Assembly (NCBI RefSeq): GCF_000421525.1 | Contig: NZ_ATXE01000002.1 | Coordinates: forward strand, 372,001 to 436,000 | Source: Aestuariimicrobium kwangyangense DSM 21549 | GTDB taxonomy: Bacteria > Actinomycetota > Actinomycetes > Propionibacteriales > Propionibacteriaceae | Length of the DNA: 64,000 bases | Reading direction: 5' to 3' | Shown: in pieces, positions 32,408-43,019 of the stretch | Layout of the letters: every line of letters starts with the position of its first letter | Position numbering within the stretch: position 1 is the first letter of the stretch | Made by a program: the position numbers and the translations under genes | The notes under the pieces: generated by a model | What the model was told of the DNA's origin: nothing | Database searches by the model: none | What the model saw: only the letters and a program-made list of their open reading frames with translations

Positions 32408-33769
32408 TCAGTGACCGAGGAGCCGCCGGATGGCCTCGAGTTGGCTGCCGATCGCTGCCTCGTTGCCGTGGTCGGTCGGCTGGTAGTAGTGGGTGCCCTC
32501 GAGTTCGTCGGGCAGGTACTGCTGCCGGGCCACCCCGGGGTCGAGGTCGTGCGGGTACACGTAGCCCTGACCGTGGCCGTACGTCTTCGCCCCCGCGTAG
32601 TGGGAGTCACGCAGGTGGGCGGGGACCAGACCCACCTTCCCTGCCTGCACGTCGGCGCGGGCGGCTGCGATGGCGGTGGTGACCGCGTTCGACTTGGGGG
32701 CCACGGCGGCGGCGATGGTGGCGTGGGCGAGGGTGAGTTGCGCCTCCGGCATGCCGATCAACTGGACCGTCTGAGCGGCGGCGACCGCCGTCTGCAACAC
32801 CGACGGCGCCGCCATGCCGATGTCCTCCGAGGCCAGGATCATCAGTCGGCGGGCGATGAAGCGGGGGTCCTCCCCCGCCTCGAGCATGCGGGCCAGATAG
32901 TGCAGCGACGCGTCGACGTCGGAGCCGCGCACACTCTTGATGAAGGCGCTGATCACGTCGTAGTGCTGGTCGCCGTCCTTGTCGTAGCGAACCGTGGCGC
33001 GGTCGACGGCCTTGGCCACGATCTCGGGGGTGATCCGGGTCTCCCCCAGCGCCTCGGCCCCGGCCGCGGCCTCCTCGAGATAGGTCAGCGACCGCCGGGC
33101 GTCACCCTGGGCCAGTCGGACGATGGTGGCCCTCGCCTCCGGATCGAGCGTGAACGGTTCACCCGAGGCGGTGCGGACACCGCGCTCGTCGGTGAGCCCC
33201 CGGTCGACCAGGGTGCCGATGTCGTCGTCGGTCAGCGGCTTCAGGGTGAGCAGCAGCGAACGTGACAGCAGCGGCGAGATCACCGAGAAGCTCGGGTTCT
33301 CGGTGGTGGCCGCGATCAGCGTCACGAGCCGGTTCTCGACCGCGGGCAGGAGTACGTCCTGCTGGGCCTTGGAGAACCGGTGGACCTCGTCGATGAACAG
33401 CACGGTTCCGCGTCCGCGGGCCAGCTCACGCGAGGCGGTGTCGAGTTCCTCGCGCACCTGCTTCACCCCGGCCGTCACGGCAGAGATCTCGACGAACCTG
33501 CGGTTCGTGGAGTGCGAGACCACCGAGGCGATGGTGGTCTTGCCCACCCCGGGCGGTCCCCAGAGGAAGACAGACATCGCCTGGCTGCCGTCGGCCAGCC
33601 GACGCAGCGGTGAACCGGGGCCGAGCAGGTGCTGCTGGCCGACGATCTCGTCGATGCTGCGCGGACGAAGCCTCACCGCCAACGGCTGACCGCCCTGCCG
33701 GGCGCCGCCCAACGATCCACCGGCTGTCGGTGCGGTGCCGGGGTCGGGGTTGCCGAACAGGTCAGTCAT
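32408..33769 (-). CDS. rarA: Replication-associated recombination protein A (RarA/MgsA AAA+ ATPase)
   Basis: A 453-residue AAA+ protein related to clamp loaders that acts at stalled forks. Walker A is [12 protein letters not shown] (about 69-80), Walker [10 protein letters not shown], sensor 1 ATTENPSF. The C-terminal tetramerisation region has [19 protein letters not shown] and ASEDIGMA, and the end has YKYPHD-like YVYPHD. It starts with ATG at 33769 and ends near the alaS promoter, following the dienelactone hydrolase gene. Confidence 0.94.
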   Translation of the reverse strand: MTDLFGNPDPGTAPTAGGSLGGARQGGQPLAVRLRPRSIDEIVGQQHLLGPGSPLRRLADGSQAMSVFLWGPPGVGKTTIASVVSHSTNRRFVEISAVTAGVKQVREELDTASRELARGRGTVLFIDEVHRFSKAQQDVLLPAVENRLVTLIAATTENPSFSVISPLLSRSLLLTLKPLTDDDIGTLVDRGLTDERGVRTASGEPFTLDPEARATIVRLAQGDARRSLTYLEEAAAGAEALGETRITPEIVAKAVDRATVRYDKDGDQHYDVISAFIKSVRGSDVDASLHYLARMLEAGEDPRFIARRLMILASEDIGMAAPSVLQTAVAAAQTVQLIGMPEAQLTLAHATIAAAVAPKSNAVTTAIAAARADVQAGKVGLVPAHLRDSHYAGAKTYGHGQGYVYPHDLDPGVARQQYLPDELEGTHYYQPTDHGNEAAIGSQLEAIRRLLGH

Positions 33770-33789
33770 GGCTCTGTGTCAGTCGCGGG

Positions 33790-34467
33790 TCAGGCCGGGT
33801 AGTGGGTGCGCAACCACTCCACGGTTGCCTCCCAGGCAGCGTCGGAGGCCTGGGCGTGGTGGAACTGCGGGGCGGGGTTGTCGAAGGCGTGACCGGCGCC
33901 CTGCCACAGCTTCACCTCGGCGCCGTTGTGCTGCACCACCTCGCAGATGTGCTCCACCGCGTCGGAGGTCAGGTAGGCGTCGGCGTCGCCGAAGTGGTGC
34001 AGGCTCGGTACTGTCACCGCTTCGCCGTCGACCAGGTTCGGCAGCGCAGACCCGTAGTAGCTCACCAGGGCGTCGGCTCGCTCACCGTCGGCCGCCCCCT
34101 GCAGGGCTGCGTAGGCCAGGCCACCACCGAAGCAGAAGCCGACCAGGGCCACCCGGCCGCCGGTGCGAGGTTCACGGCGCAGGGAGGCGATGACCAGCCG
34201 CACGTCGTCGACCGCCTGCTGCCAGTCGACCTGCCGCATCATTGCGACACCGCGCTCCAGCGAGTCGTCGCCGTTCTCGTCGACTGCGTCGGCGCCGATG
34301 CGCCAGTACAGCTGCGGCAGGGCGACGGTGTAGCCGAGCGCCGCCAGGTCACGGGCGCGAGTGCGCATGTACTGCGAGCGTCCGAAGATCTCGTGCACCA
34401 GCACGATGGCCGCACCCGACCCCTCGGGCGACTCCACCAGTTCGATCGGGACGGTGGCCTCAGGCAT
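33790..34467 (-). CDS. Dienelactone hydrolase family protein
   Basis: A 225-residue alpha/beta hydrolase. The dienelactone hydrolase triad is visible: Cys in [10 protein letters not shown], Asp in [11 protein letters not shown], His in GAGHAFDN, plus the Glu that activates the cysteine in VLVHEIFG (25-29). Family members hydrolyse cyclic esters; no aromatic degradation genes are nearby, so its substrate is unknown. The ATG at 34467 overlaps the aspS stop by 8 bases; the arginine-rich open frame upstream is antisense-like and rejected. Confidence 0.88.
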   Translation of the reverse strand: MPEATVPIELVESPEGSGAAIVLVHEIFGRSQYMRTRARDLAALGYTVALPQLYWRIGADAVDENGDDSLERGVAMMRQVDWQQAVDDVRLVIASLRREPRTGGRVALVGFCFGGGLAYAALQGAADGERADALVSYYGSALPNLVDGEAVTVPSLHHFGDADAYLTSDAVEHICEVVQHNGAEVKLWQGAGHAFDNPAPQFHHAQASDAAWEATVEWLRTHYPA

Positions 34468-36271
34468 CGAGCTTCTCGACCTTCTTCTCCGGCGCATCCT
34501 TCTTCTCCGGTCGGGCGTCGACGCCCGCCTCCTTGCGCTGCTGGGCCGTGATCGGCGCAGGTGCCTGGGTGAGCGGGTCGAAACCGCCACCGGACTTCGG
34601 GAAGGCGATCACGTCGCGGATGGTGTCGAAACCGCCCAGCAGCATGACCAGCCGGTCGAGGCCGAATGCGATGCCGCCGTGCGGGGGCGCGCCGAACTGG
34701 AAGGCGTCGAGCAGGAAGCCGAACTTCTCCTGCGACTCCTCGGGCGAGAGGCCCATCACCTTGAAGACGCGCTCCTGCACGTCGCGGCGATGGATACGGA
34801 TCGACCCGCCACCGACCTCGTTGCCGTTGCAGACGAAGTCGTAGCCGTAGCTCAACGCCGAACCCGGATCGGTGTCGAAGGTCTCCATGGACTCCGGACG
34901 AGGCGAGGTGAAGGCGTGGTGCACGGCCGTCCAGGAGCCACCACCGACGGCGACGTCACCCGAGGCGACGGCGTCGGAGGTCGACTTGAACAGCGGGGCG
35001 TCGACCACCCACAGGAAGCTCCATGCGCTCTCGTCGATCAGGCCGCAGCGGCGTCCGATCTCGAGACGGGCCGCACCCAGCAGTTCCTGGGTGGTCTCGC
35101 GGGCCCCCGCGCCGAAGAAGATGCAGTCACCGGGCTTCGCCCCCACCCGCTCGGCGATGCCTGCCCGCTCGGCCTCGGAGATGTTCTTCGAGACCGGGCC
35201 ACCCAACTCACCCTCGGACGAGATGGTGATGTAGGCGAGGCCACGGGCACCGCGCTGCTTGGCCCACTCCTGCCAGGCATCGAACTGCCGGCGGGGCTGG
35301 TCGGCGCCGCCGGGCATCACCACGGCACCGACGTAGGGGGCCTGGAACACCCGGAACGGGGTGCCCGAGAAGAAGTCGGTGACCTCGGTCAGTTTCAGGT
35401 CGAAGCGCAGGTCGGGCTTGTCGGAGCCGTAGGAGTCCATTGCCTCGTGCCAGGTGATCCGCGGCAACGGCGAGGGCAGGTCGACACCGATCAGCTTCCA
35501 GCAGTTGGCCATCACCGATTCGGCCAGTTCCATGACATCGTCCTGGTCGACGAAGCTCATCTCGATGTCGAGTTGGGTGAACTCGGGCTGGCGGTCGGCG
35601 CGGAAGTCCTCGTCGCGGTAGCAACGCGCGATCTGGTAGTAGCGCTCGAGGCCCGCGACCATCAACAACTGCTTGAACAGTTGGGGGCTCTGCGGCAGCG
35701 CGTACCAACTGCCGGGGTGCAGCCGGGCCGGCACGAGGAAGTCACGAGCGCCCTCGGGGGTCGAACGGGTCAGGGTGGGGGTCTCGACGTCGACGAACTC
35801 CCGCTCGTCGAGCACCTCCCGGATGGCCCGGGTCACCTTGGAGCGCAACCGGATCGCCTCGGCCTGCCGCGGCCGACGCAGGTCGAGGTAGCGGTACTTC
35901 AGGCGGGCGTCCTCACCCACCGTGACCCGCTGGTCGATCTGGAAGGGCAACGGGGCGGCAGCGTTGAGGACTTCGAGGTCGGTGATCGCGACCTCGATCT
36001 CACCGGTGGGCAGGTCGGGGTTGGCGTTGCCCTCGGGCCGGGCCTCGACCACACCGGTCACCTTGATGCAGAACTCGTTGCGCAGGTCGTGGGCCCCCGA
36101 CGACTCGAGGATCTCGTCACGGACGACGACCTGGGCGATGCCGGAGGCGTCGCGCAGGTCGATGAAGGCGACCCCACCGTGGTCGCGGCGCTTGGCCACC
36201 CACCCGGTGAGGGTGACGGTCCGTCCGGCGTGTTCCGCGCGGAGCGTGCCTGCTTCATGGGTTCTGAGCAT
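34460..36271 (-). CDS. aspS: Aspartyl-tRNA synthetase (bacterial type)
   Basis: 603 residues, with the bacterial layout: OB-fold anticodon domain (about 1-105, [19 protein letters not shown]), class II core with motif 2 [19 protein letters not shown], the bacterial GAD insertion (about 300-420) and motif 3 [13 protein letters not shown]. The C-terminal tail is lysine/glutamate-rich. The ATG at 36271 has AAGGAC upstream. Whether it also charges tRNA-Asn (non-discriminating form) cannot be read from the sequence. It lies after hisS, a common pairing. Confidence 0.96.
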   Translation of the reverse strand: MLRTHEAGTLRAEHAGRTVTLTGWVAKRRDHGGVAFIDLRDASGIAQVVVRDEILESSGAHDLRNEFCIKVTGVVEARPEGNANPDLPTGEIEVAITDLEVLNAAAPLPFQIDQRVTVGEDARLKYRYLDLRRPRQAEAIRLRSKVTRAIREVLDEREFVDVETPTLTRSTPEGARDFLVPARLHPGSWYALPQSPQLFKQLLMVAGLERYYQIARCYRDEDFRADRQPEFTQLDIEMSFVDQDDVMELAESVMANCWKLIGVDLPSPLPRITWHEAMDSYGSDKPDLRFDLKLTEVTDFFSGTPFRVFQAPYVGAVVMPGGADQPRRQFDAWQEWAKQRGARGLAYITISSEGELGGPVSKNISEAERAGIAERVGAKPGDCIFFGAGARETTQELLGAARLEIGRRCGLIDESAWSFLWVVDAPLFKSTSDAVASGDVAVGGGSWTAVHHAFTSPRPESMETFDTDPGSALSYGYDFVCNGNEVGGGSIRIHRRDVQERVFKVMGLSPEESQEKFGFLLDAFQFGAPPHGGIAFGLDRLVMLLGGFDTIRDVIAFPKSGGGFDPLTQAPAPITAQQRKEAGVDARPEKKDAPEKKVEKLDA

Positions 36272-36340
36272 GGTTGTCCTTTTCCGTTGTTGCGTGCGCA
36301 TCGACAGTGCGCCCGCGTGTGTGGCTGGAGGCCCGGGCCA

Positions 36341-36346
36341 AGCCTA
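36341..36346 (-). promoter_or_regulatory. Possible -10 box for aspS
   Basis: TAGGCT on the minus strand, just past the hisS stop, in the context TAGGCTTGGC shared with the alaS promoter. It predicts a leader of about 63 bases. Confidence 0.45.
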
Positions 36347-36348
36347 GG

Positions 36349-37695
36349 TCAGGCAGGGTGGATGACGCGCGGGAAAAGATCCTCGCTCGGTGGCTGCCAT
36401 TCCGCGGCGGAGGCGTCGACCTGGTCGCCCGAACGGATGTCCTTCACCTGACCGTTCGCACCACCGAACCAGACATAGGGGATCCCCCGTCGGTCTGCAT
36501 GCCTGATCTGGCGCCCGAACTTGTCAGCCTTGGGTGCCACCTCACAGGGGATGCCGCGGGACCGTAGCGCGGTGGCGACCTCGACGGCGACGGTTCGGTC
36601 GTCCTCGCTGTCGACAGCGACCAGGACGCAACTGGGCACCGAACGGTTCGCCGTCAGCACACCCCGGCCCAGCAGCGGCGCCAGGATGCGGGTCACCCCC
36701 ACCGAGATGCCGACACCCGGGAAGGTGCGCTTGCCGTCACTGGCGAGCGCGTCGTAACGGCCGCCGGCCGAGATGGTGCCCAGCGACTCGTAGCCGACCA
36801 GTTCGATCTCGAAGACGGCACCGGTGTAGTAGTCGAGGCCGCGGGCGATGGACAGGTCGGCCACCGCTCGTCCCGGGAAGTGACGGGCGACCAGCGCGAT
36901 CAGTGCGGAGAGCTCGTCCAGCCCGGTGCGCAGCAGGTCGTTGTCGAGTTCGGGGTGGTCGGCCACCAGCGAGAGCACGCGGTCGACGAACGAGGAGTCC
37001 TCCGAACGGATGGCGGCCAGGGCCAGCACCGGTTCGATCTGGTCGGGGGTGAGCCCACACTCGTCGGCCAGCAGGGTGGCGACCCCGTCGCGTCCGATCT
37101 TGTGGATCTTGTCGACCCGCTGGATGACGGCCAGCGCGTCGACCACTCCCAGCCCGTCGTAGAACCCCTGGGCGAGCTTGCGGTTGTTCACCCTCATCAG
37201 CACCGGGGGCAGGTTCAACTGGGTGTGCATCTTCTCGAAGGCCTCGAGCGCGACCAGCACCACCTCGGAGTCGTGGTGGGCGGCGAGGGTGTCCTGGCCG
37301 ACGACGTCGATGTCGGCCTGGCAGAACTCGCGGTAGCGACCCTCCTGCGGTCGTTCCCCCCGCCACACCTTCTGGATCTGGTGGCGGCGGAAGGGGAAGA
37401 CCAGGTGGCCAGCGTTCTCGAGCACGTAGCGCGCGAAGGGTACGGTCAGGTCGAAGTGCAGACCCAGTTCCGCGGTGTCGTCGGCGGCCGCGTGCAGCCG
37501 CTTGACCGTGTACACCTCCTTGGTGATCTCACCCTTGCGGTTCAACTGCTCCAGCGGCTCGACCGCCCGGGTCTCGATCCGGCCGAACCCGTGCAACTCG
37601 AAGGTCTCCCGCAGGAGCGTGATCAGCTGTTGCTCGACGGCCGACTGTGCCGGCAGGTACTCGGGGAATCCGGAGAGCGGTTGGGGACGAGCCAC
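36349..37695 (-). CDS. hisS: Histidyl-tRNA synthetase
   Basis: A 448-residue class II synthetase. The start SGFPEYLPAQ and RIETRAVEPLEQL are typical of the actinobacterial form. Motif 2 is FPFRRHQIQKVWRGERPQEG, the histidine-specific motifs are FCQADIDVVG and LARGLDYYTGAVFEIE, and the C-terminal anticodon domain ends around residue 440. The GTG at 37695 has AGGAAAG upstream; the 45 codons of open frame before it are proline-rich and not conserved. It is divergent from the DUF349 gene. Confidence 0.95.
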   Translation of the reverse strand: MARPQPLSGFPEYLPAQSAVEQQLITLLRETFELHGFGRIETRAVEPLEQLNRKGEITKEVYTVKRLHAAADDTAELGLHFDLTVPFARYVLENAGHLVFPFRRHQIQKVWRGERPQEGRYREFCQADIDVVGQDTLAAHHDSEVVLVALEAFEKMHTQLNLPPVLMRVNNRKLAQGFYDGLGVVDALAVIQRVDKIHKIGRDGVATLLADECGLTPDQIEPVLALAAIRSEDSSFVDRVLSLVADHPELDNDLLRTGLDELSALIALVARHFPGRAVADLSIARGLDYYTGAVFEIELVGYESLGTISAGGRYDALASDGKRTFPGVGISVGVTRILAPLLGRGVLTANRSVPSCVLVAVDSEDDRTVAVEVATALRSRGIPCEVAPKADKFGRQIRHADRRGIPYVWFGGANGQVKDIRSGDQVDASAAEWQPPSEDLFPRVIHPA

Positions 37696-37712
37696 AGCGT
37701 GATCTTTCCTCA

Positions 37713-37742
37713 GGGCGGAAGGGGTGGGGGGCGGAAGGGGTG
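37713..37742. repeat. Two-copy direct repeat between hisS and the DUF349 gene
   Basis: GGGCGGAAGGGGTG occurs at 37713-37726 and 37729-37742, a 16-base period of about 1.5 helical turns. It lies in the only space available for both divergent promoters, so it may be a regulatory site or simple local duplication. Confidence 0.5.
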
Positions 37743-37777
37743 AGCGCGCCGACCAGCCTATCGGGCAAGATGGACCC

Positions 37778-39022
37778 ATGAGCGAATCCACAGGTCCTGC
37801 CAGCTTCGGCCGAGTCGAAGAAGATGGCACGGTCTACGTCACCACGTCCGCAGGCGAGCGACGAGTCGGCCAGGTGCCCGATGTTCCGCCCGCCGAAGCC
37901 CTGGAGTTCTTCGTGCGTCGCTTCCTGGCGCTCGAGACCGAGGTGAGCCTGGCCGAGGCGCGCATAGGTTCCGGAGCGCTGGGCGGCGACGAGGCACGCA
38001 AGAAGGTGGACGCGTTGACCACGCAGATCGGTGAGGCCAATGCGGTCGGCGACCTCGACGGTCTGCTGGCCCGCCTGCAGGCTCTGGCGCCGACGCTCGC
38101 CGCCAAGCAGGAGGCCAAGCGCGCGGAACGGGCCGAGGCGCACGCCCGCACGAAGCAGGCCAAGGAGGGCATGGTCACCGAGGCCGAGAAGCTCGCGGCC
38201 GGCAATGACTGGCGAGACGGGGTCAATCGCTTCCGCACCCTGCTCGAGGAGTGGAAGGCGCTCCCCCGCATCGACAAGGCCACCGACGACGACCTGTGGC
38301 ACCGCTTCTCGTCGGCCCGCACCACCTACACCCGCCGCCGCAAGGCCCAGTTCGCCGAGCGCAACGCGGCCCGCTCCACGGCCCAGCAGGCCAAGGAACA
38401 GATCATCGCCGAGTCGGAGGAGCTGGCCAAGACCGAGGACTTCGGTGTTGGCGCGGCCGGGTTCCGCGACCTGATGAACCGGTGGAAGGCGGCCGGTTCG
38501 GCCCCCCGGGGCGTCGACGACAAGTTGTGGGCCCGGTTCCGGGCCATCCAGGACGAGTTCTTCGGGCGCCGCAACGCGGTGCTGGACGAGCAGAACGCCG
38601 AGTTCACCGCGAACCAGAAGGCCAAGGAGGCCCTGCTCGACCAGGCCGAGGCCAGCATCCTGCCGGTGACCGATGCGGAGGCCGGCAAGACCGCCTACCG
38701 CGACTTCCTCGCCAAGTTCAACGAACTGGGCAAGGTGCCGCGTGATGCCATCCGCACCCTCGACGACCGGGTGCGCAAGCTCGACCAGGCCGTCCGGAAC
38801 GCGGAGGCGGAGCAGTGGCGTCGCACCGATCCCGAGGCCCGTCAGCGCGCGCAGGACACGGTCGACATGTTCACCGCGCAGATCGACAAGCTGACCGCCC
38901 AGCGCGACAGCGCCGAGAAGTCGGGCAACAGCAAGGCCGCGAAGGAGGCGGACGCCTCCATCGCCACCTACACCTCGTGGCGCGAACAGGCCCAGAAGGC
39001 GCTGGACGAGTTCACCGCCTGA
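37778..39022 (+). CDS. DUF349 domain protein
   Basis: 414 residues, largely charged alpha-helix with predicted coiled coils. Three to four DUF349 repeats are visible, each with a W-x-x-F/L-P and DDxLWxRF-type core (WKALPRIDKATDDDLWHRF, WKAAGSAPRGVDDKLWARF, FNELGKVPRDAIRTLDDRV). The first ~85 residues, with GRVEEDGTVYVTTSAGER, are the conserved N-terminus of the actinobacterial family. Function is unknown. The ATG at 37778 is the first with family resemblance. This gene, divergent from hisS and convergent to rel, occupies the same place in many actinobacteria. Confidence 0.9.
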   Translation: MSESTGPASFGRVEEDGTVYVTTSAGERRVGQVPDVPPAEALEFFVRRFLALETEVSLAEARIGSGALGGDEARKKVDALTTQIGEANAVGDLDGLLARLQALAPTLAAKQEAKRAERAEAHARTKQAKEGMVTEAEKLAAGNDWRDGVNRFRTLLEEWKALPRIDKATDDDLWHRFSSARTTYTRRRKAQFAERNAARSTAQQAKEQIIAESEELAKTEDFGVGAAGFRDLMNRWKAAGSAPRGVDDKLWARFRAIQDEFFGRRNAVLDEQNAEFTANQKAKEALLDQAEASILPVTDAEAGKTAYRDFLAKFNELGKVPRDAIRTLDDRVRKLDQAVRNAEAEQWRRTDPEARQRAQDTVDMFTAQIDKLTAQRDSAEKSGNSKAAKEADASIATYTSWREQAQKALDEFTA

Positions 39023-39040
39023 GGCCCAGCGACCGGAGGC

Positions 39041-41344
39041 TCACTGCCTGACCCGGAACGTGTCGTAGACCCCCGGTACCCGCCGGATCGCCTTCAACAG
39101 GTGGTCGAGGTGCCGGGGGTCTGCCGACTCGAAGGTCATGCGGAACTTGAACAGCCGGTCCTTGGTCTGGTTCATGTTGATCGACAAGATGTTGACGTGC
39201 TGCTCGGCCAGGGTGCGGCTGACGTCCGAGAGCAGGCCCGCCCGGTCGAGCCCCTCGATCTGGATGGCCACCAGGTAGCCCTGCTGGGCGTTCTGTGCCC
39301 AGGTGACGTCGAGGATGCGCTCGGGGGTGTTCAGCAGGTTGTCGGCGTTGGTGCAGTCCCGCCGGTGCACCGACACCCCGTCGCCGCGGGTGACGAACCC
39401 GATGATGTCGTCGCCCGGTAGCGGCAGGCAGCACTTGGCCAGCTTGACGTAGACGTCGGGGTCGCCGGCGACGATCACCCCCGACTCGGAGGTCCGGCGC
39501 GAGAGGTTGATCGGCAGCGGCCGGTCCTCGAAGGACTCCTCGCGGGCGTTCTCGACCCCACCCTCGGTGCGCAGCAACAGCTCGACCACGTGCTGGGTGC
39601 CCACCGAACCGTCACCGATGGCGGTGTAGAGGGCGTTGACGTCCGACAGCCGCAGGTCATCGGCCACGGCCGTCAGGTGTTCGAGGGTGAGCAGCCGCTG
39701 CAGCGGCACCCCCGACTTGCGCAGTTGCTTGGCGAGCAGGTCCTTGCCCTTGTCGGCCGACTCCTCGCGGCGCTCACGGGTGAAGTGCTGCTTGATCTTC
39801 TGGCGAGCCCTCGGGCTGGCGACGAAGGCGAGCCAGTCACGTGAGGGGCCGGCGTGCTCGTTCTTCGAGGTGAGCACCTCCACCACGTCACCATTGGCCA
39901 GCTTGGTGTCCAGCGGAACCAGTCGCTGGTTGACCCGGGCACCGATGCAGCGGTTGCCCACCTCGGTGTGCACCGAGTAGGCGAAGTCGACGGGGGTGGA
40001 GTCGGTGGGCAGTGCCACCACGTCACCCTTCGGCGTGAAGACGTAGACCTCGCTCGACTGGATCTCGAACCTCAGCGAGTCGAGGAACTCGCCGGGGTCG
40101 TCCGCCTCGTGGCTCCACTGGTTGAGCGAGTGCACCCAGGCCAGGTCGGTGGCCTCGGCCGAGTCGTTGCTGCCCTGCTTGTACTTCCAGTGGGCGGCCA
40201 CACCCAGCTCGGCCCGCCGGTGCATCTCGTGGGTGCGGATCTGCAGCTCCACGGGCTTGCCGCCGGGGCCCAGCACCGTCGTGTGGAGGGACTGGTACAT
40301 GTTGTACTTCGGCATCGCGATGTAGTCCTTGAACCGGCCGGGCAGCGGGTTCCAGCGCACGTGCATCACGCCGAGGGCGGAGTAGCAGTCGCGGTTGCTG
40401 TCGACCAGGATGCGCAGCCCGATCAGGTCGTAGATCTCGGAGAACTCGCGACCGCGCACCACCATCTTCTGGTAGATCGAGTAGTAGTGCTTCGGACGAC
40501 CGTAGACGCTGGCCTTGATGCCTGCCGCAGCCAGGTCGTCCTCGACGGTGGCGATCACCTCGCGCAGGGCGCGATCGCGTTGGGGTGCACTCTCGGCCAC
40601 GAGGCGGACGATCTCGTCGTAGACCTTGGGTTGCATGGTCGAGAAGGCCAGGTCCTCCAGCTCCCACTTGACGGCGTTCATGCCGAGTCGGTGGGCCAGG
40701 GGGGCGAAGATCTCGAGGGTCTCCTTGGCGATCCGGTTCTGCTTGTCGGGGCGAAGGAAGCCCAGGGTGCGCATGTTGTGCAGACGGTCGGCGAGTTTGA
40801 TCACCAGCACCCTGATGTCGCGGCTCATCGCGATCACCATCTTGCGCAGCGTCTCGGCCTTGGCCGAGTCGCCGTACTGCACCTTGTCGAGCTTGGTCAC
40901 ACCGTCGACCAGCCCGGCCACCTCCTCGCCGAAGTCGGCGGTGAGCTGCTCCATGGTGTAGCTGGTGTCCTCGACCGTGTCGTGCAGCAACGCTGCCACG
41001 AGGGTGGGTTCGGTCATGCCCAGTTCGGCCAGGATCGAGGTGACCGCCAGTGGATGGGTGATGTAGGCGTCGCCCGACTTGCGCAACTGGCCCCGGTGGT
41101 AGTGCTCGGCGGTGTGGTAGGCACGCTCGAGCAGTTGCAGGTCGGCCTTGGGGTGGTTGGCCCGCACGACCTTGAACAGGGGGTCGAGCACTGCCGACTG
41201 CGGACTCTTGACCGCACCGAGACGGGCCAGGCGTTGGCGCATCCGCAGCCGTGGCTGTTCGGGGCCGGACGTGAATCGCGCCGTTGCCGGGGACTCAGGT
41301 TCGGGTTCGGGTACTGGCCGCAGGGCGGCAGGAGATTCAGCCAT
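39041..41344 (-). CDS. rel: Bifunctional (p)ppGpp synthetase/hydrolase Rel
   Basis: 767 residues. The HD hydrolase domain (about 60-215) has [10 protein letters not shown] and [11 protein letters not shown]; the synthetase domain has [16 protein letters not shown] and [17 protein letters not shown]. The RFKD motif is the RxKD form of bifunctional Rel rather than the acidic form of RelA. TGS ([14 protein letters not shown]) and a C-terminal ACT domain follow. The ATG at 41344 is preferred to a GTG one codon earlier because AGGAGG lies 5 bases upstream, the strongest ribosome-binding site seen in the window. It likely has its own promoter. Confidence 0.96.
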   Translation of the reverse strand: MAESPAALRPVPEPEPESPATARFTSGPEQPRLRMRQRLARLGAVKSPQSAVLDPLFKVVRANHPKADLQLLERAYHTAEHYHRGQLRKSGDAYITHPLAVTSILAELGMTEPTLVAALLHDTVEDTSYTMEQLTADFGEEVAGLVDGVTKLDKVQYGDSAKAETLRKMVIAMSRDIRVLVIKLADRLHNMRTLGFLRPDKQNRIAKETLEIFAPLAHRLGMNAVKWELEDLAFSTMQPKVYDEIVRLVAESAPQRDRALREVIATVEDDLAAAGIKASVYGRPKHYYSIYQKMVVRGREFSEIYDLIGLRILVDSNRDCYSALGVMHVRWNPLPGRFKDYIAMPKYNMYQSLHTTVLGPGGKPVELQIRTHEMHRRAELGVAAHWKYKQGSNDSAEATDLAWVHSLNQWSHEADDPGEFLDSLRFEIQSSEVYVFTPKGDVVALPTDSTPVDFAYSVHTEVGNRCIGARVNQRLVPLDTKLANGDVVEVLTSKNEHAGPSRDWLAFVASPRARQKIKQHFTRERREESADKGKDLLAKQLRKSGVPLQRLLTLEHLTAVADDLRLSDVNALYTAIGDGSVGTQHVVELLLRTEGGVENAREESFEDRPLPINLSRRTSESGVIVAGDPDVYVKLAKCCLPLPGDDIIGFVTRGDGVSVHRRDCTNADNLLNTPERILDVTWAQNAQQGYLVAIQIEGLDRAGLLSDVSRTLAEQHVNILSINMNQTKDRLFKFRMTFESADPRHLDHLLKAIRRVPGVYDTFRVRQ

Positions 41345-41372
41345 CACAGCCTCCTTCCGCGGTCGCAGGCCA

Positions 41373-41378
41373 ACTGTA
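41373..41378 (-). promoter_or_regulatory. Possible -10 box for rel
   Basis: TACAGT on the minus strand in the short gap between the channel gene stop and rel fits TANNNT and predicts a leader of about 22 bases ending in AGGAGG. Confidence 0.45.
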
Positions 41379-41383
41379 CCCGG

Positions 41384-42472
41384 CTAGTCGTCAGCCTCGC
41401 TCGGCGCCAGCACGGCACCGCCCTCCGACTTGCGGACGACGATGAGTTCGTCGCCGAGTTGCAGCCGGTCGACGGTGGAGTCGTAGAACCGTCGCAGGGT
41501 GCGGTTGCGGACGACCCCCAGCACCCGGTCGTCGCTGACCTGGCGGGGGCTGAGGCCCACCTCGTCCTGCTTGACGGGCCGTTGCACCACCTCGAGGCCC
41601 TCACCGTGGGAGAGCAGGTCCTCGATGATGTTGCCGACGTAGGGGTTGACCGACGACAGGCCCATCAGGCGTCCGACGGCATCGGAACTGGTGACCACCA
41701 TGTCGGCGCCGGACTGGCGCAGCAGCGGCACGTTCTCGTGTTCGCGCACCGAGACCACGATGTGTGCGCGAGGGTTCAGCTGGCGCACGGTCAGGGTCGT
41801 GAGGATGGCGGCATCGTCACGGTTGAGGGTGATGATCACCTCGCGGGCCTTCGAGATCTCGGCACGGCGCAGCAACGAACGGCGGCTGGCGTCGCCGGTG
41901 AACGCGGCCAGCCCATCGAGGTTGGCGTCGTTGACGGCGGTCTCGTCCGCGTCGATGACCACGATCCGGTCAAGGGGCACGTCATTGCGCCGCAACGCGT
42001 TGATGGCGCTGCGTCCCTTGGTGCCGTAACCGATGACCACGGTGTGGTTGCGCATGCGTTTCCTCCACGAACTGTCGAGCATGCCGCGGCGGCCCTCGTT
42101 GGCGAGCACCTGCAGGGTGGTGCCGACCAACAACACGAGGAAGCCGATGCGCAGCGGGGTGACCACGAGGGCGTTGATGAGGCGGGCGTGGGTGGCGAGC
42201 GGGGTGATGTCACCGTAACCGGTGGTGGTGATGGTGACCGTCGAGTAGTAGATGGCGTCGATCAGGCTGATCCCGTCACCACCGGTGTTGTCGACGTAGG
42301 AGCCGCGGTCGAACCAGACGATCAGGGTCGAGGCCATCAGCAGCAGCAAGGCCGCCCCGAGCCGCTTGCCCAGTTCGACCCAGGGGCTGCTCGAGGTGGG
42401 CCGGGGCAGGCTGACCATGATCTGGTCGCGCCAGCCCTTGCCACCCGCCCGCAACGTCGCCATGGCCGCCAC
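41384..42472 (-). CDS. Two-TM potassium channel with RCK (TrkA-N/TrkA-C) domains
   Basis: A 362-residue MthK/Kch-like channel subunit. The first membrane helix is at about 38-54, the selectivity filter TTTGYGD at 82-88, and the second helix at about 97-120. The RCK_N Rossmann domain starts HTVVIGYGTKGRSAI and has VIDADE after strand 2; a TrkA-C-like domain ends the protein. It probably conducts K+ under cytoplasmic ligand control. The start is GTG at 42472 or ATG at 42463, both just after the apt stop. It sits between apt and rel, which are usually adjacent. Confidence 0.88.
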   Translation of the reverse strand: MAAMATLRAGGKGWRDQIMVSLPRPTSSSPWVELGKRLGAALLLLMASTLIVWFDRGSYVDNTGGDGISLIDAIYYSTVTITTTGYGDITPLATHARLINALVVTPLRIGFLVLLVGTTLQVLANEGRRGMLDSSWRKRMRNHTVVIGYGTKGRSAINALRRNDVPLDRIVVIDADETAVNDANLDGLAAFTGDASRRSLLRRAEISKAREVIITLNRDDAAILTTLTVRQLNPRAHIVVSVREHENVPLLRQSGADMVVTSSDAVGRLMGLSSVNPYVGNIIEDLLSHGEGLEVVQRPVKQDEVGLSPRQVSDDRVLGVVRNRTLRRFYDSTVDRLQLGDELIVVRKSEGGAVLAPSEADD

Positions 42473-42476
42473 CGAC

Positions 42477-43007
42477 TCAGGCCTGCAGCACGGCGGCGCA
42501 GGAGTCGATGCCCTCCGACATCAGCCTGGCGCGCCCGTCGAGGAAGCCCAGTTCCATCAACACTGTCACGTGCACCAACTCTGCCCCCAACTGCTTGAGC
42601 AGGCCGGCGGTCGCGGAGATCGTCCCCCCGGTGGCCAACACGTCGTCGATCACGAGGGCTCGCCCACCGTGCGGGATGGCGTCCTGGTGCACCGCCAGCG
42701 AGTCCTGGCCGTACTCGAGGGCGAAGGTCTCGGTGAACGTCTTGCCCGGGAGCTTGCCCGGCTTGCGGACGGGCACGAACCCCACACCCAGGGCGAGGGC
42801 GACGGGGGCGGCGAAGATGAACCCCCGCGCCTCCATGCCCACCACCACGTCGATGTCGCGCGGAGAGGACTCGACCATCGCCTTGACCGCCTCGCAGAAC
42901 CCGCGGGGGGAGGCGATCAGCGGGGTGATGTCCTTGAACATCACGCCGGGGTTCGGGAAGTCGGGTACGTCACGCACCAGCGACGAGATCAGCTCAACAT
43001 CTGCCAT
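42477..43007 (-). CDS. apt: Adenine phosphoribosyltransferase
   Basis: A 176-residue purine salvage enzyme converting adenine and PRPP to AMP. VPDFPNPGVMFKDITPL is the conserved start, VVGMEARGFIFAAP and RKPGKLPGKT the substrate region, and ALVIDDVLATGGT the PRPP-binding motif. It lies 12 bases after secF, its standard actinobacterial position. Confidence 0.95.
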   Translation of the reverse strand: MADVELISSLVRDVPDFPNPGVMFKDITPLIASPRGFCEAVKAMVESSPRDIDVVVGMEARGFIFAAPVALALGVGFVPVRKPGKLPGKTFTETFALEYGQDSLAVHQDAIPHGGRALVIDDVLATGGTISATAGLLKQLGAELVHVTVLMELGFLDGRARLMSEGIDSCAAVLQA

Positions 43008-43019
43008 CGGAGTTCCTTG

